DNA from: Granulicella pectinivorans
GTDB lineage: Bacteria; Acidobacteriota; Terriglobia; Terriglobales; Acidobacteriaceae
Length of the DNA: 64,000 nt
Direction of reading: 5' to 3'
Assembly (NCBI RefSeq): GCF_900114625.1
Contig: NZ_FOZL01000001.1
Coordinates: 1,488,001-1,552,000 of the forward strand
Part shown: positions 1 through 8,380 of the stretch, piece by piece
How positions within the stretch are numbered: position 1 is the first letter of the stretch
How the letters are laid out: the number at the start of each line of letters is the position of its first letter
The notes under the pieces: model-generated
What the model saw: only the letters and a program-made list of their open reading frames with translations
Told to the model about the DNA's origin: nothing
Database searches by the model: none
Translations under genes and position numbers: made by a program

Positions 1-1728
1 ATCTCGCAACTGGCTGCGTTCCGGCAGTGGGGATCGCACACCCCCGGGCACCCGGAGTACGGCGAAACCCCCGGCGTCGAAGTCACGACCGGCCCGCTGG
101 GACAGGGTCTCGGCATGGCCGTCGGTCTCGCGATTGCCGAAAAGCACCTGGCCGCCACCTATAACCACGAGAACCACACGCCGGTTGATCACTACACCTA
201 CGTCCTGTGCGGCGACGGCGACCTGATGGAAGGCATCTCGCACGAGTCCTGCTCGCTGGCCGGAACCCTGAATCTGGGCAAGCTGATCGTGCTGTACGAC
301 GATAACCTGATCTCGCTCGACGGACCCACCGACCTGAGCTACACCGAAGACGTGACCAAACGCTTTGAGGCGTATCACTGGCATGTGCAGATGGTGGACG
401 ACGGCAACGACCTCGAGGCGATCGAGTCCGCGATTCTGAAGGCCAAGGCCGAGACGACCAAGCCCTCGCTGATCCGCGTGCGGACGGTGATCGGTTACGG
501 CAGCCCGAAGGCCGGTACGAACAAGGTGCATGGCGAAGCGCTCGGACCGGAAGCCACCAAGGCGACCAAGAAGAACCTCGGCTTCCCGGAGGACAAGAAC
601 TTCTACGTCCCGGAAGAGGCTGGCAAGCACTGGCTCGAGGCGGTGGAGAAGGGCAAGAAGGCTCAGGCCGAGTGGCAGGAGAAGTTCGAGGCGTTCTCGA
701 AGGCCTACCCCGAGCTGGGCGAGCAGTACACCCGCACCTTCGAAGGCAAGCTGGCTGAAGGATGGGAGAAGGCGATTCCCGTCTTCCCGACCGAGAAGGG
801 CATCGCAACCCGCAACGCCGGCCAGGTCATCCTGAACGCCGTGGCGAAGATCGTTCCCGAGCTGTTTGGCGGCGCGGCCGATCTGACCGCTTCGACCAAG
901 ACCATCTTCAAGGATTCGCCGAGCTTCCACGTCGATCCCAAGGGCCGCAACGTCTTCTTCGGCGTGCGCGAGTTCGGCATGATGGCCGCTGTGAACGGTA
1001 TGGCGTCGCACGGCGGACTGATTCCGTTCGGCTCCACCTTCTTCACCTTCTCTGACTACTGCCGTTCGGCGCTCCGCATGGGCGCGTTGGAGTCGTCTCA
1101 CTCGCTCTATATCTTCACGCACGATTCGATCGGTCTCGGCGAAGATGGCCCCACGCACCAGCCCATCGAGCACCTGATGAGCTTGCGCGCGATCCCTCAG
1201 CTTACTGACTTCCGCCCTGCGGACGCGAACGAGACCGCCGCTGTCTGGCACCTCGCGCTGGCCCGCAAGTCGCCTTCGTTCATGGCGCTTTCGCGTCAGG
1301 ATCTGCCGGTTCTCGACGCCGAGAAGTACAAGGTGTTCGAGGGAACCTCGAAGGGCGCGTATGTGCTGGAGAACTTCGGCACGGACGTGATCCTCGTTGC
1401 GGCTGGTTCCGAAGTCGCGATGATCATGAAGGCGGCGTTGGAGCTGAAGGAAGCCGGGATTCTGGCGACCGTCGTCTCGATGCCCAGCTTCAAGATCTTC
1501 GAGGAGCAAACGGAGGAGTACAAGATGTCGATCTTCCCGCACGGTGTGCCGAAGATCTCGCTCGAAGCCGGTGCCACGATGGGCTGGTGGAAGTACATCG
1601 GACGCGACGGCATCGCGATCGGTCTGGATCGCTTCGGCGCCTCGGCGCCGGCACCTCTGGTGCAGGACAAGCTGGGAATCTCGGCTTCGGCTGTGGTTGA
1701 AGCGGCCAAGAAGCTGGTCAAGAAGTAA
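1..1728 (+). CDS. tkt: Transketolase, 5'-truncated by the window edge
   Basis: Thiamine-diphosphate enzyme that moves two-carbon ketol units between sugar phosphates in the non-oxidative pentose-phosphate pathway (cytoplasm). The reading frame is open from base 1, which encodes the family motif GHPEYGETPGVEVTTGPLGQG, so the gene starts upstream; 575 residues are visible. By comparison with transketolases of about 660 residues, roughly the first 90-100 are missing. The ThDP-binding motif GDGDLMEG is at bases 211-234, and the pyrimidine-domain signatures (AADLTAST, TFFTFSDYCR, DSIGLGEDGPTHQP) follow. A perfect 13-bp hairpin lies directly after the stop codon. It is the first gene of a + strand pentose-phosphate block with rpiA, gnd, zwf and pgl. 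Confidence 0.97.
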   Translation: MSQLAAFRQWGSHTPGHPEYGETPGVEVTTGPLGQGLGMAVGLAIAEKHLAATYNHENHTPVDHYTYVLCGDGDLMEGISHESCSLAGTLNLGKLIVLYDDNLISLDGPTDLSYTEDVTKRFEAYHWHVQMVDDGNDLEAIESAILKAKAETTKPSLIRVRTVIGYGSPKAGTNKVHGEALGPEATKATKKNLGFPEDKNFYVPEEAGKHWLEAVEKGKKAQAEWQEKFEAFSKAYPELGEQYTRTFEGKLAEGWEKAIPVFPTEKGIATRNAGQVILNAVAKIVPELFGGAADLTASTKTIFKDSPSFHVDPKGRNVFFGVREFGMMAAVNGMASHGGLIPFGSTFFTFSDYCRSALRMGALESSHSLYIFTHDSIGLGEDGPTHQPIEHLMSLRAIPQLTDFRPADANETAAVWHLALARKSPSFMALSRQDLPVLDAEKYKVFEGTSKGAYVLENFGTDVILVAAGSEVAMIMKAALELKEAGILATVVSMPSFKIFEEQTEEYKMSIFPHGVPKISLEAGATMGWWKYIGRDGIAIGLDRFGASAPAPLVQDKLGISASAVVEAAKKLVKK

Positions 1729-1731
1729 AGA

Positions 1732-1768
1732 GAAGGGACGGGGCATTGAGCCCCGTCCCTTCGTCCTT
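1732..1768 (+). terminator. Rho-independent terminator after tkt
   Basis: Perfect 13-bp inverted repeat: GAAGGGACGGGGC at 1732-1744, loop ATTGA, and GCCCCGTCCCTTC at 1750-1762, beginning 3 bases after the stop codon. The following T run is short (CTTT). It would separate tkt from the small gene and rpiA downstream. Confidence 0.75.
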
Positions 1769-1832
1769 TGAGTCAAACGGAAACGTTTCACGGTTTGAGG
1801 AGCTTTCCACCCTCTGCCGCACGGAGCAGCAT

Positions 1833-1970
1833 ATGGTCACCAGCGAAAAAGAGATGGTTCGCCCGCTGATTGAGGGCACCAAGGCCCCCGAGCGCGATAC
1901 CGTTCTCCAGCCCACCTATGAAGATTCCGTCCCACCGGACCCCGAAGAATACTGGGACGACCAGGACTAA
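1833..1970 (+). CDS. Small acidic protein of unknown function (45 aa) upstream of rpiA
   Basis: I do not recognise this protein. The ATG at 1833 follows GGAG at 1823-1826 with good spacing, and the stop is 3 bases before the rpiA start codon, which suggests translational coupling. The frame is also open upstream to an ATG at 1746, but that start lies inside the tkt terminator hairpin, so 1833 is preferred. The product is strongly acidic and proline-rich at its end (DSVPPDPEEYWDDQD), with no signal peptide or membrane segment. It could be a short regulatory or chaperone-like partner, or a conserved leader peptide. Reality is supported by the ribosome site and placement only. Confidence 0.55.
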   Translation: MVTSEKEMVRPLIEGTKAPERDTVLQPTYEDSVPPDPEEYWDDQD

Positions 1971-1973
1971 GCC

Positions 1974-2651
1974 ATGACGCAAGATGAAGCGAAGAAGCTC
2001 GTCGGCCTGCGCGCCGCCGAATTTGTCGAAGAGGGCATGGCCGTCGGACTCGGCACCGGAACCACCTCCGTGCAGTTCATCCATGCGCTCGGCGAGCGGG
2101 TGAGGGGCGGTCTGAAGATCAGCTGTGTGGCATCCTCGGAGTCGAGCCACAAGCTGGCGGCGTCTCTGGGCATCCCCGTGACGACCCTCCCGGAGCTTCC
2201 GGAGCTGGACCTTTATATTGATGGAGCCGATGAAGTTGCTCCCGGACTGGCGCTGATCAAGGGCGGCGGCGGGGCTCTGCTTCGCGAGAAGATCGTGGCG
2301 AGCGCTGCGAAGAAGTTCATCGTGGTGGCGGATTCGACCAAGATCGTCGAGCATTTAGGCAGGTTTCCTTTGCCGATCGAGGTCATCCAGATGGCGATGC
2401 CCCTGGTGGTTCGGAAGCTGGCGGCAATTGGTCTCGAAGGCAAGCTGCGGCACACCAAAGAAGGCAACATTCGCATGACGGACGAGGGGAACTACATCCT
2501 CGACTGTGCGTGCGGCGAGATCCCCGATCCCGAAAGGCTGGCGGCACAGATTCGTTCCATCGTCGGCGTCGTGGAGCACGGCCTCTTCCTGAACATGGCA
2601 GCCTTCGCGCTGATTGCCGGTGAAGACGGCGTCCGCGAACTCCATCCTTAA
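1974..2651 (+). CDS. rpiA: Ribose-5-phosphate isomerase A
   Basis: Interconverts ribose 5-phosphate and ribulose 5-phosphate. At 225 residues it has the usual RpiA length. Family signatures in order are the phosphate-binding loop VGLGTGTTS (about residues 23-31), the active-site segment YIDGADEVAPGL (about 82-93), KGGGGALLREKIVA (about 97-110) and the C-terminal GNYILDC region. It sits between the 45-residue protein and an SDR gene in the pentose-phosphate block and presumably links the oxidative branch (zwf, pgl, gnd) to transketolase. Confidence 0.96.
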   Translation: MTQDEAKKLVGLRAAEFVEEGMAVGLGTGTTSVQFIHALGERVRGGLKISCVASSESSHKLAASLGIPVTTLPELPELDLYIDGADEVAPGLALIKGGGGALLREKIVASAAKKFIVVADSTKIVEHLGRFPLPIEVIQMAMPLVVRKLAAIGLEGKLRHTKEGNIRMTDEGNYILDCACGEIPDPERLAAQIRSIVGVVEHGLFLNMAAFALIAGEDGVRELHP

Positions 2652-2677
2652 GCCAATCCGAAAGCGATCAACCTCCC

Positions 2678-3517
2678 ATGAGCAACGCGCAACAGGGTAA
2701 AGTCTGGTTCATCACCGGAGCCTCCACCGGGTTCGGCCGGCTCCTTACGCAGCATCTCCTCATCCTCGGCGCGAAGGTGGTTGCCACGGCGCGCAAGCCT
2801 GAGGTGCTCGCCGATCTCGCTGCTCCGAACCTTCTTGCGCTGGAACTGGACGTTACGAAGCCGGAGCAGATCGCCTTTGCCGTGGAGCAGGCGCTCGCGC
2901 GCTTCGGCCATGTGGATGTTCTGGTCAACAACGCCGGGTATGGCGTGACGGGCGCGTTTGAGGAGGTCTCGGACGACGAGCTTCAGCCGATGTTCGCGAC
3001 CAACGTCTTCGGGCTGATCCATGTGACCAAGGCGCTGCTGCCGCAGTTTCGCGCACGCAGATCGGGCAATATCCTCAATCTATCGTCGATCGGCGGCCTG
3101 ATCGGGCTGCCAGGGTGGAGCATGTACAACGCCACCAAGTTTGCGGTGGAAGGGATGTCCGAGGCGCTCGGTCTGGAGCTGGCTCCGCTGGGGATTCACG
3201 TGACGATCGTCGAGCCGGGACCGTTTCGCACGGACTTTCTGGGCCGCTCCGGCGTCGAGGCGGCGGTGCAGATCCCCGATTACGCCGAGACCGCTGGCAA
3301 GACCCGCGAGTACTTCCAGACGCAGGGCGGCAAGCAGGCGGGCGATCCGCAGAAGGCGATCGAAGCCATGGTCGCGGCTGCGTCGGCCGCCGAACCTCCG
3401 CGGCACCTTCTTCTGGGCAGACTCGCGCTGGAGCGTTACCGGGCCAAGATCAAAAGTGTGGAAGCCGACATCGCCGCTTGGGAAGAGACGACGCTCGGGG
3501 CAGACTTTCCAAAATGA
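2678..3517 (+). CDS. SDR family oxidoreductase
   Basis: Classical short-chain dehydrogenase/reductase of 279 residues, a common length for this group. It shows the N-terminal dinucleotide-binding motif TGASTGFGR, the NNAG motif (VLVNNAGYG), a catalytic serine in LNLSSIGG and the YNATK catalytic pair. This is the extended-tail type that often reduces or oxidises small alcohols and ketones. The substrate cannot be read from sequence. Position after rpiA and before gnd may mean no more than co-transcription. There is no strong ribosome site at 2678, but no better start is visible. Confidence 0.88.
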   Translation: MSNAQQGKVWFITGASTGFGRLLTQHLLILGAKVVATARKPEVLADLAAPNLLALELDVTKPEQIAFAVEQALARFGHVDVLVNNAGYGVTGAFEEVSDDELQPMFATNVFGLIHVTKALLPQFRARRSGNILNLSSIGGLIGLPGWSMYNATKFAVEGMSEALGLELAPLGIHVTIVEPGPFRTDFLGRSGVEAAVQIPDYAETAGKTREYFQTQGGKQAGDPQKAIEAMVAAASAAEPPRHLLLGRLALERYRAKIKSVEADIAAWEETTLGADFPK

Positions 3518-3599
3518 AGCAATCGTTCCCCAATGGGGGCCATAGGCTTTCGCCGTGGCAGTCAATCGTTTTACGTCTTCATGCAATCGCAACGTCCCA

Positions 3600-3628
3600 T
3601 TGACACGCTTAGCAATTACTCTTTAAGT
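3600..3628 (+). promoter_or_regulatory. Candidate sigma-70 promoter for gnd
   Basis: A perfect -35 hexamer TTGACA (3600-3605) is followed after 17 bases by TTAAGT (3623-3628), a weak -10 match. It lies 67 bases before the gnd start in the SDR-gnd gap, so it could start a gnd-zwf transcript. The -10 is poor, so this is tentative. Confidence 0.35.
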
Positions 3629-3694
3629 GGCGTTCTAACTCGAAATCGAGAAATCACAGACATCGCGGCCTTCCGCGCAAAGGAAAGACAAATC

Positions 3695-4600
3695 ATGGAA
3701 CTCGGAATTATTGGACTTGGCAAGATGGGCGGCAACATGGCGGAGCGTCTCCGCCGCGCCGGACACAAGGTTGTCGGCTTCGACTTCTCGAAGGAGGCCA
3801 CCGCCAAGCTCACCGCTGCCGGCTCGCTCGGCGTGGACAGCCTTGAAGACCTCGTGGCGAACCTGAGCGCTCCCCGCGCGATCTGGATCATGGTGCCGTC
3901 GGGCGATCCCGTCGACCAGACGATTGCCAAGCTGAAGCCGCTGATGCAGAAGGGCGATATCTTCATCGATGGCGGCAATTCGAACTACAAGGACACGCAG
4001 CGCCGGCATGACGAACTGGTTCCCGAGGGCTTCGGCTTCGTGGACTGCGGTACGTCGGGCGGTATCTGGGGCATCAGCGAAGGCTATTCGATGATGATCG
4101 GTGGCGACAAAGAGGTGGTTGAGAGCCTGCGTCCGATCTTCGAGACACTGGCTCCGGGTAAGGATGAGGGCTGGGGCCGCGTTGGGCCGTCCGGTGCGGG
4201 ACACTTCGTCAAGATGGTCCACAACGGTATCGAGTATGGCCTGATGCAGGCGTATGCCGAGGGCTTCTCGATTCTGAAGGCCAAGAAGGTGCTTGACCTG
4301 GACCTGCTCCAGATTGCGTCCATCTGGCAGAAGGGTTCGGTGGTGCGTTCGTGGTTGCTGGATCTGACCACCGATGCGCTGCGTAAGAACATCAACCTGG
4401 ACGGTCTCGAGGCGTTCGTGCCGGACTCCGGCGAAGGCCGCTGGACGGTGTTCGAGGCGATCGATCTGAACGTGTCGGCACCGGTAATCACGGAGTCGTT
4501 GCTGCGCCGCGTGCGCTCGCGCGAAGAGAACAACTTCACCGACCGTATGCTCGCCGTAATGCGGAATGAGTTCGGCGGACACGCGGTGAAGAAGTCTTAA
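3695..4600 (+). CDS. gnd: 6-phosphogluconate dehydrogenase, decarboxylating (short form)
   Basis: Oxidises 6-phosphogluconate to ribulose 5-phosphate plus CO2, the third step of the oxidative pentose-phosphate pathway. The start chosen is the ATG at 3695, because the product then begins directly with the Rossmann motif GIIGLGKMGGNMAERL and a purine-rich site (AGGAAAG) precedes it. The frame is open further upstream without family similarity. The 301-residue length matches the short, often NAD-preferring Gnd class rather than the 470-residue enterobacterial form. Signatures include IDGGNSNYKDT, VDCGTSGGIWG and the catalytic-lysine region GAGHFVKMVHNGIEYG. zwf follows about 110 bases downstream. 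Confidence 0.94.
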   Translation: MELGIIGLGKMGGNMAERLRRAGHKVVGFDFSKEATAKLTAAGSLGVDSLEDLVANLSAPRAIWIMVPSGDPVDQTIAKLKPLMQKGDIFIDGGNSNYKDTQRRHDELVPEGFGFVDCGTSGGIWGISEGYSMMIGGDKEVVESLRPIFETLAPGKDEGWGRVGPSGAGHFVKMVHNGIEYGLMQAYAEGFSILKAKKVLDLDLLQIASIWQKGSVVRSWLLDLTTDALRKNINLDGLEAFVPDSGEGRWTVFEAIDLNVSAPVITESLLRRVRSREENNFTDRMLAVMRNEFGGHAVKKS

Positions 4601-4707
4601 GTCCTGACGGAGCAGGCGGGGTGCATGATCCCGCCTGCCCAAAACCGGAATCGAATTGCCTCGCAGCACGCTCTAAACATTCAGCAGTATCACGAGGAAA
4701 CAGCGTC

Positions 4708-6261
4708 ATGACCAACACGGAAATTCACGTAACACCCTGCGCCGAGCCCACAACCGGCTCCGAGCGCAAGCCCGACCCCTGCGTCGTCGTCATCTTCGGC
4801 GCCTCAGGCGATCTGACCAAGCGCAAGCTTCTGCCCGCACTCTACCATCTTGAGCAGGGCGGCCTTCTGCCCTCCGAGATCGCGGTTGTTGGCGTCGCCC
4901 GCCGCTCGCTCGAATCCAGCTTTGCCCCTGACATGCAGGATGGCATCATCGCTGGAGGCGGCGTCGACCAGGCTGAGGCCAAGCTTGCCCCCTTTGTTTC
5001 CAAGGTGAGTTATTTTGCCATGAACTTCGACGATGCCGGCGGCTACGAGCGTCTGAAGGACTACCTGGCAGAGATTGACGAGAAGTTCGGAACCAAGGGC
5101 AACCGCCTGTTCTACCTGGCCACCGCGCCTGAGTATTTCTCCGACATCATCAAGTATTTGGGTGAGAACGGCATGGCGAAGCCTGAGCCGTGCAAGCCCG
5201 GACAGCGCGCCACCTGGGTCCGCACCATCGTCGAGAAGCCCTTCGGGCACGATCTGGAAAGCGCACGCGCTCTCAACGATGAAGTCAACAAGGTCTTCTC
5301 CGAAGACCAGGTCTTCCGTATCGACCACTATCTCGGCAAGGAGACGGTGCAGAACATCCTCGTCTTCCGTTTCGCGAACTCGATCTTCGAGAACGTCTGG
5401 AACCGCAACTACATCGATCACATCGAGATCACGGCGGCCGAGGCCATCGGTATCGAAGGCCGTGGACCGTTCTACGAGCAGGCAGGCCTGCTGCGCGATG
5501 TCATCCAGAACCACGTGATGGAGGTTCTCAGCTTCATCGCGATGGAGCCGCCGGTTTCGTTCGAGGCTTCCGCTGTGCGCGCCGAGAAGGTTAAGGTCTG
5601 GCGTGCGATCCAGCCGATCGCCCCGGAGAACACGGTGCGCGGCCAGTATGGTCCGGCCAATATCAACGGCAAGGACATCCTCGGCTACCGCCAGGAAGAT
5701 CGCGTGAATCCGGAGTCGCAGACCGAGACGTATGCGGCGCTGAAGCTGGAGATCGAGAACTGGCGCTGGGCTGGCGTTCCGTTCTACATCCGTGCGGGCA
5801 AGCGCATGACGAAGCGCATCACGGAAGTGACGATCATGTTCAAGCAGCCGCCACTGCGGCTGTTCAAGAACAAAGAGGGTAAGTCGGATCACATCGAGCC
5901 GAACTTCATCTCGATGCGCATCCAGCCGGACGACGGCATTACCCTGCGCTTCGGCGCGAAGGTGCCGGGGCCGTCGATGGATATCGCCGCAGTGGACATG
6001 GACTTCAGCTACGCGGATGCGTTTGGTCCCTCGTCGAACAACGGTTATGAGCGTCTTTTGTTGGATGCCATGCTCGGCGATGCGACGCTGTTTGCGCACC
6101 GCGACGGTGTGGAGGCGACCTGGTCGCTGATCACCCCGATCCTCGAGAACTGGGCGAAAAACCCGATGAAGGACTTCCCGAACTACGCCGCAGGCACATG
6201 GGGGCCGGATGCCTCGGACGCTCTGCTGCGCAAGGACGGACGGAAGTGGCGCAAGCTCTAG
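4708..6261 (+). CDS. zwf: Glucose-6-phosphate 1-dehydrogenase
   Basis: Oxidises glucose 6-phosphate to 6-phosphogluconolactone with NAD(P), entering the oxidative pentose-phosphate pathway. The ATG at 4708 with upstream GAGGAAA is preferred over the longer frame opening at 4621, whose extra 29 residues look like leader sequence. The 517-residue product carries the nucleotide motif FGASGDLTKRKL near its start, the active-site motif RIDHYLGKE, and the downstream family segments EIENWRWAGVPFYIRAGKR and DYADAFG-like residues near the end. A strong terminator follows, so gnd-zwf probably ends here and pgl starts separately. Confidence 0.97.
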   Translation: MTNTEIHVTPCAEPTTGSERKPDPCVVVIFGASGDLTKRKLLPALYHLEQGGLLPSEIAVVGVARRSLESSFAPDMQDGIIAGGGVDQAEAKLAPFVSKVSYFAMNFDDAGGYERLKDYLAEIDEKFGTKGNRLFYLATAPEYFSDIIKYLGENGMAKPEPCKPGQRATWVRTIVEKPFGHDLESARALNDEVNKVFSEDQVFRIDHYLGKETVQNILVFRFANSIFENVWNRNYIDHIEITAAEAIGIEGRGPFYEQAGLLRDVIQNHVMEVLSFIAMEPPVSFEASAVRAEKVKVWRAIQPIAPENTVRGQYGPANINGKDILGYRQEDRVNPESQTETYAALKLEIENWRWAGVPFYIRAGKRMTKRITEVTIMFKQPPLRLFKNKEGKSDHIEPNFISMRIQPDDGITLRFGAKVPGPSMDIAAVDMDFSYADAFGPSSNNGYERLLLDAMLGDATLFAHRDGVEATWSLITPILENWAKNPMKDFPNYAAGTWGPDASDALLRKDGRKWRKL

Positions 6262-6272
6262 CCAACCCGGAG

Positions 6273-6312
6273 GGCCACGTCTGGAATCCATCGGACGTGG
6301 CCTTCGCTTTTT
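6273..6312 (+). terminator. Rho-independent terminator after zwf
   Basis: Nine-base inverted repeat GGCCACGTC (6273-6281) and GACGTGGCC (6294-6302), followed by TTCGCTTTTT. It starts 12 bases after the zwf stop. Confidence 0.8.
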
Positions 6313-6319
6313 GAGAGTG

Positions 6320-6341
6320 GCTGCACCAAAAAGGGTGCAGC
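6320..6341. repeat. Intergenic hairpin, copy 1 of GGCTGCACCAAAAA element
   Basis: Stem GCTGCACC (6320-6327) and GGTGCAGC (6334-6341) with an A-rich loop. Nearly the same element occurs at 46191-46218, sharing the run GGCTGCACCAAAAA and the right arm GGTGCAGC. It lies just after the zwf terminator. Confidence 0.5.
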
Positions 6342-6436
6342 ATGCAGGTCCAGGCGCAAGCCCTGATTCAGCAAGACTTTAGGTCTAAAAGGCAGGGCGG
6401 GGGATTCGCCCGGAAACGATATTCGGAGAGCACCGT

Positions 6437-7222
6437 ATGCCACGCGCCGTCACCGCCATCTACACCGTATTCTCGACCGCCGCCGCAACCGCCGAGGCCG
6501 CCGCGAAGCTGTTTGCCGACACCGCCAATGAGGCCGTGACCAATCGTGGGCGCGCCCGCATTGCGATCTCAGGTGGCTCCACGCCGAAGAATATGTTCAA
6601 GCTGCTGGCGGCTGAACCGTTCCTGAGCGAGGTGCCGTGGGCCAAGATCGACCTGTTCTGGGTGGACGAGCGCTGCGTTCCGCCGACGGATGCGGACTCC
6701 AATTACAAGATGACGAACGAGGCTCTGCTGAGCCATGTGCCGCTGCCGGCGGAGCAGATTCACCGGATGGAAGGCGAGCTCGAACCGGAGGTAGCGGCGT
6801 CGCGGTATGAGTCGCAGATTCGGATTGCGTTTCGGCTGGAAGGCGCGGAGACTCCCACGTTCGACCTGATCCTGCTGGGCATGGGCGACGACGGCCATAC
6901 AGCTTCGCTGTTCCCGCATACAGAGGGCCTGGATGAGCTCTCGCGCATCGTGATCGCGAACCACGTGCCGCAGAAGGATACGTGGCGCATTACGCTGACC
7001 TGGCCGGTGATCAACCAGGGGAGGAAGGTGGCGTTCCTGATTGAGGGCGCAGCCAAGACCGATGTTCTGGCTGCGGTGCTGACCGGGCCATACCAGCCGG
7101 ATACCTATCCCTCGCAGATCATCCGTCCTGCTTCCGGGAAGCTGACCTTGCTGCTGGATACGGCTGCGGCTGCGAAACTTCCCCCGGCGGTCGATGGAAC
7201 CGGTACTCTAAACCTCTCATAG
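6437..7222 (+). CDS. pgl: 6-phosphogluconolactonase
   Basis: Hydrolyses 6-phosphogluconolactone to 6-phosphogluconate, the step between Zwf and Gnd. The product is 261 residues, in the normal range for DevB-type lactonases. Family motifs visible are ISGGSTPKNMF near residue 40, DLFWVDERCVPP near 72, and ILLGMGDDGHTASLFP near 150, which holds the catalytic histidine. GGAG at 6425-6428 supports the ATG. It lies downstream of the zwf terminator and upstream of glk, separated by a 64-base gap containing a perfect palindrome. Confidence 0.95.
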   Translation: MPRAVTAIYTVFSTAAATAEAAAKLFADTANEAVTNRGRARIAISGGSTPKNMFKLLAAEPFLSEVPWAKIDLFWVDERCVPPTDADSNYKMTNEALLSHVPLPAEQIHRMEGELEPEVAASRYESQIRIAFRLEGAETPTFDLILLGMGDDGHTASLFPHTEGLDELSRIVIANHVPQKDTWRITLTWPVINQGRKVAFLIEGAAKTDVLAAVLTGPYQPDTYPSQIIRPASGKLTLLLDTAAAAKLPPAVDGTGTLNLS

Positions 7223-7230
7223 TTGAGCGA

Positions 7231-7244
7231 AACAACCGGTTGTT
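7231..7244. promoter_or_regulatory. Perfect 14-bp palindrome upstream of glk (candidate operator)
   Basis: AACAACCGGTTGTT is a perfect palindrome with a central CCGG, 42 bases before the glk start and 8 bases after the pgl stop. LacI-family sugar regulators typically bind palindromes with a central CG, so this could be an operator. It could also be a short hairpin, since no T run follows. Confidence 0.4.
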
Positions 7245-7286
7245 GTCGTGACCGTAGCCTCCACACCACAGGGAGCAAGCAAAAGC

Positions 7287-8327
7287 ATGATTCTCGCAGG
7301 CGATATCGGCGGTACCAAGGTCCACCTGGCTCTGTACCAGTTTGAGAACGGCAGGCTGACGCCGACGCGCGACCATAAGTATCCGGCGAATGAGTTTGCC
7401 TCGCTCGACGAGATCGTCAACGACTTCTTCAAGGACGATTCCGCGGCACGTAAGGACGTCCAGGCAGCTTGCTTCGGATGCCCGGGGCCAGTACGCAACG
7501 GACGGTTGAAGCTGACAAACCTGCCGTGGACCCTGGACGCGCGCGACCTGCAGAAATCCCTTTCGATTGAGCACATCTTCTTGATCAACGATCTCGAGGC
7601 CAACGGCTACGGCATCCCCGAACTGGCTCCCGAAGCGATCTATACCCTGCACCAGTCGGATCCGGCTGCGGTGGGGCATCGCGGGCTGGTCTCGGCAGGC
7701 ACCGGCCTTGGAGAGGCGCTTCTGGTGTGGGACGGCGATAAGAAGCACACGCCGATTCCCTCCGAGGGCGGACATGTCGACTTCGCCGCGCGCACCGACC
7801 AGGAGATCGCGTTGCTCCAGTATCTGCGGCGCACCCTGAAGGGGCGGGTGTCCACCGAGCGGGTTGTTTCGGGCATCGGGATCAAGAACATCTATGCGTT
7901 CCTGAAGGACGACCAGAGGATGGAGGAGCCGGCCTGGCTCGCGGAGCGGATGCAGCACGAAGATCCGAACGCGGTCATCGGTCAGTGCGGGGAAGATGGT
8001 TCGTCCGAGCTGTGCGCGGAGACGCTCAAGATCTTCGCGGGCTGCTATGGAGCCGAGGTCGGGAATGTCGCGCTCAAGATTCTGGCGATGGGCGGAATGT
8101 ATATGGGCGGAGGCATCGCGCCGAAGATTCTGAAGACGATGGAGAATGGCGTCTTTATGCAGGCCTTTCTGGACAAGGGGCGGATGTCGACCCTGCTGGA
8201 GGCGATGCCAGTCCGGATTATTCTGGACGATACCTGCGCGCTGCTGGGTGCGGCGGGGTATGCGGAGATCAAGGCGGGCGAGATCTCCGGGCACTCCGAA
8301 AGGGCGGCTTCGCTGGTAAAGGCGTAG
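7287..8327 (+). CDS. glk: Glucokinase (Glk family)
   Basis: Phosphorylates glucose to glucose 6-phosphate with ATP, supplying Zwf. From the ATG at 7287 the protein begins MILAGDIGGTKVHLALY, where DIGGTK is the phosphate-1 motif of the ASKHA fold. A GTG at 7248 would add 13 unrelated residues, and GGGAG at 7271-7275 favours 7287. The 346-residue length fits the Glk (PF02685) family rather than ROK kinases, as do FGCPGPVRNGRLKLTNLPW, the catalytic segment LINDLEANGYGI and the later SAGTGLGEALL and SEGGHVDFA motifs. It closes the pentose-phosphate block. Confidence 0.94.
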   Translation: MILAGDIGGTKVHLALYQFENGRLTPTRDHKYPANEFASLDEIVNDFFKDDSAARKDVQAACFGCPGPVRNGRLKLTNLPWTLDARDLQKSLSIEHIFLINDLEANGYGIPELAPEAIYTLHQSDPAAVGHRGLVSAGTGLGEALLVWDGDKKHTPIPSEGGHVDFAARTDQEIALLQYLRRTLKGRVSTERVVSGIGIKNIYAFLKDDQRMEEPAWLAERMQHEDPNAVIGQCGEDGSSELCAETLKIFAGCYGAEVGNVALKILAMGGMYMGGGIAPKILKTMENGVFMQAFLDKGRMSTLLEAMPVRIILDDTCALLGAAGYAEIKAGEISGHSERAASLVKA

Positions 8328-8380
8328 TACGCTTCGTCAGGTAGAGTTGGGCAGCGTTGTTTCTTTCTTGAGAATGAGAT

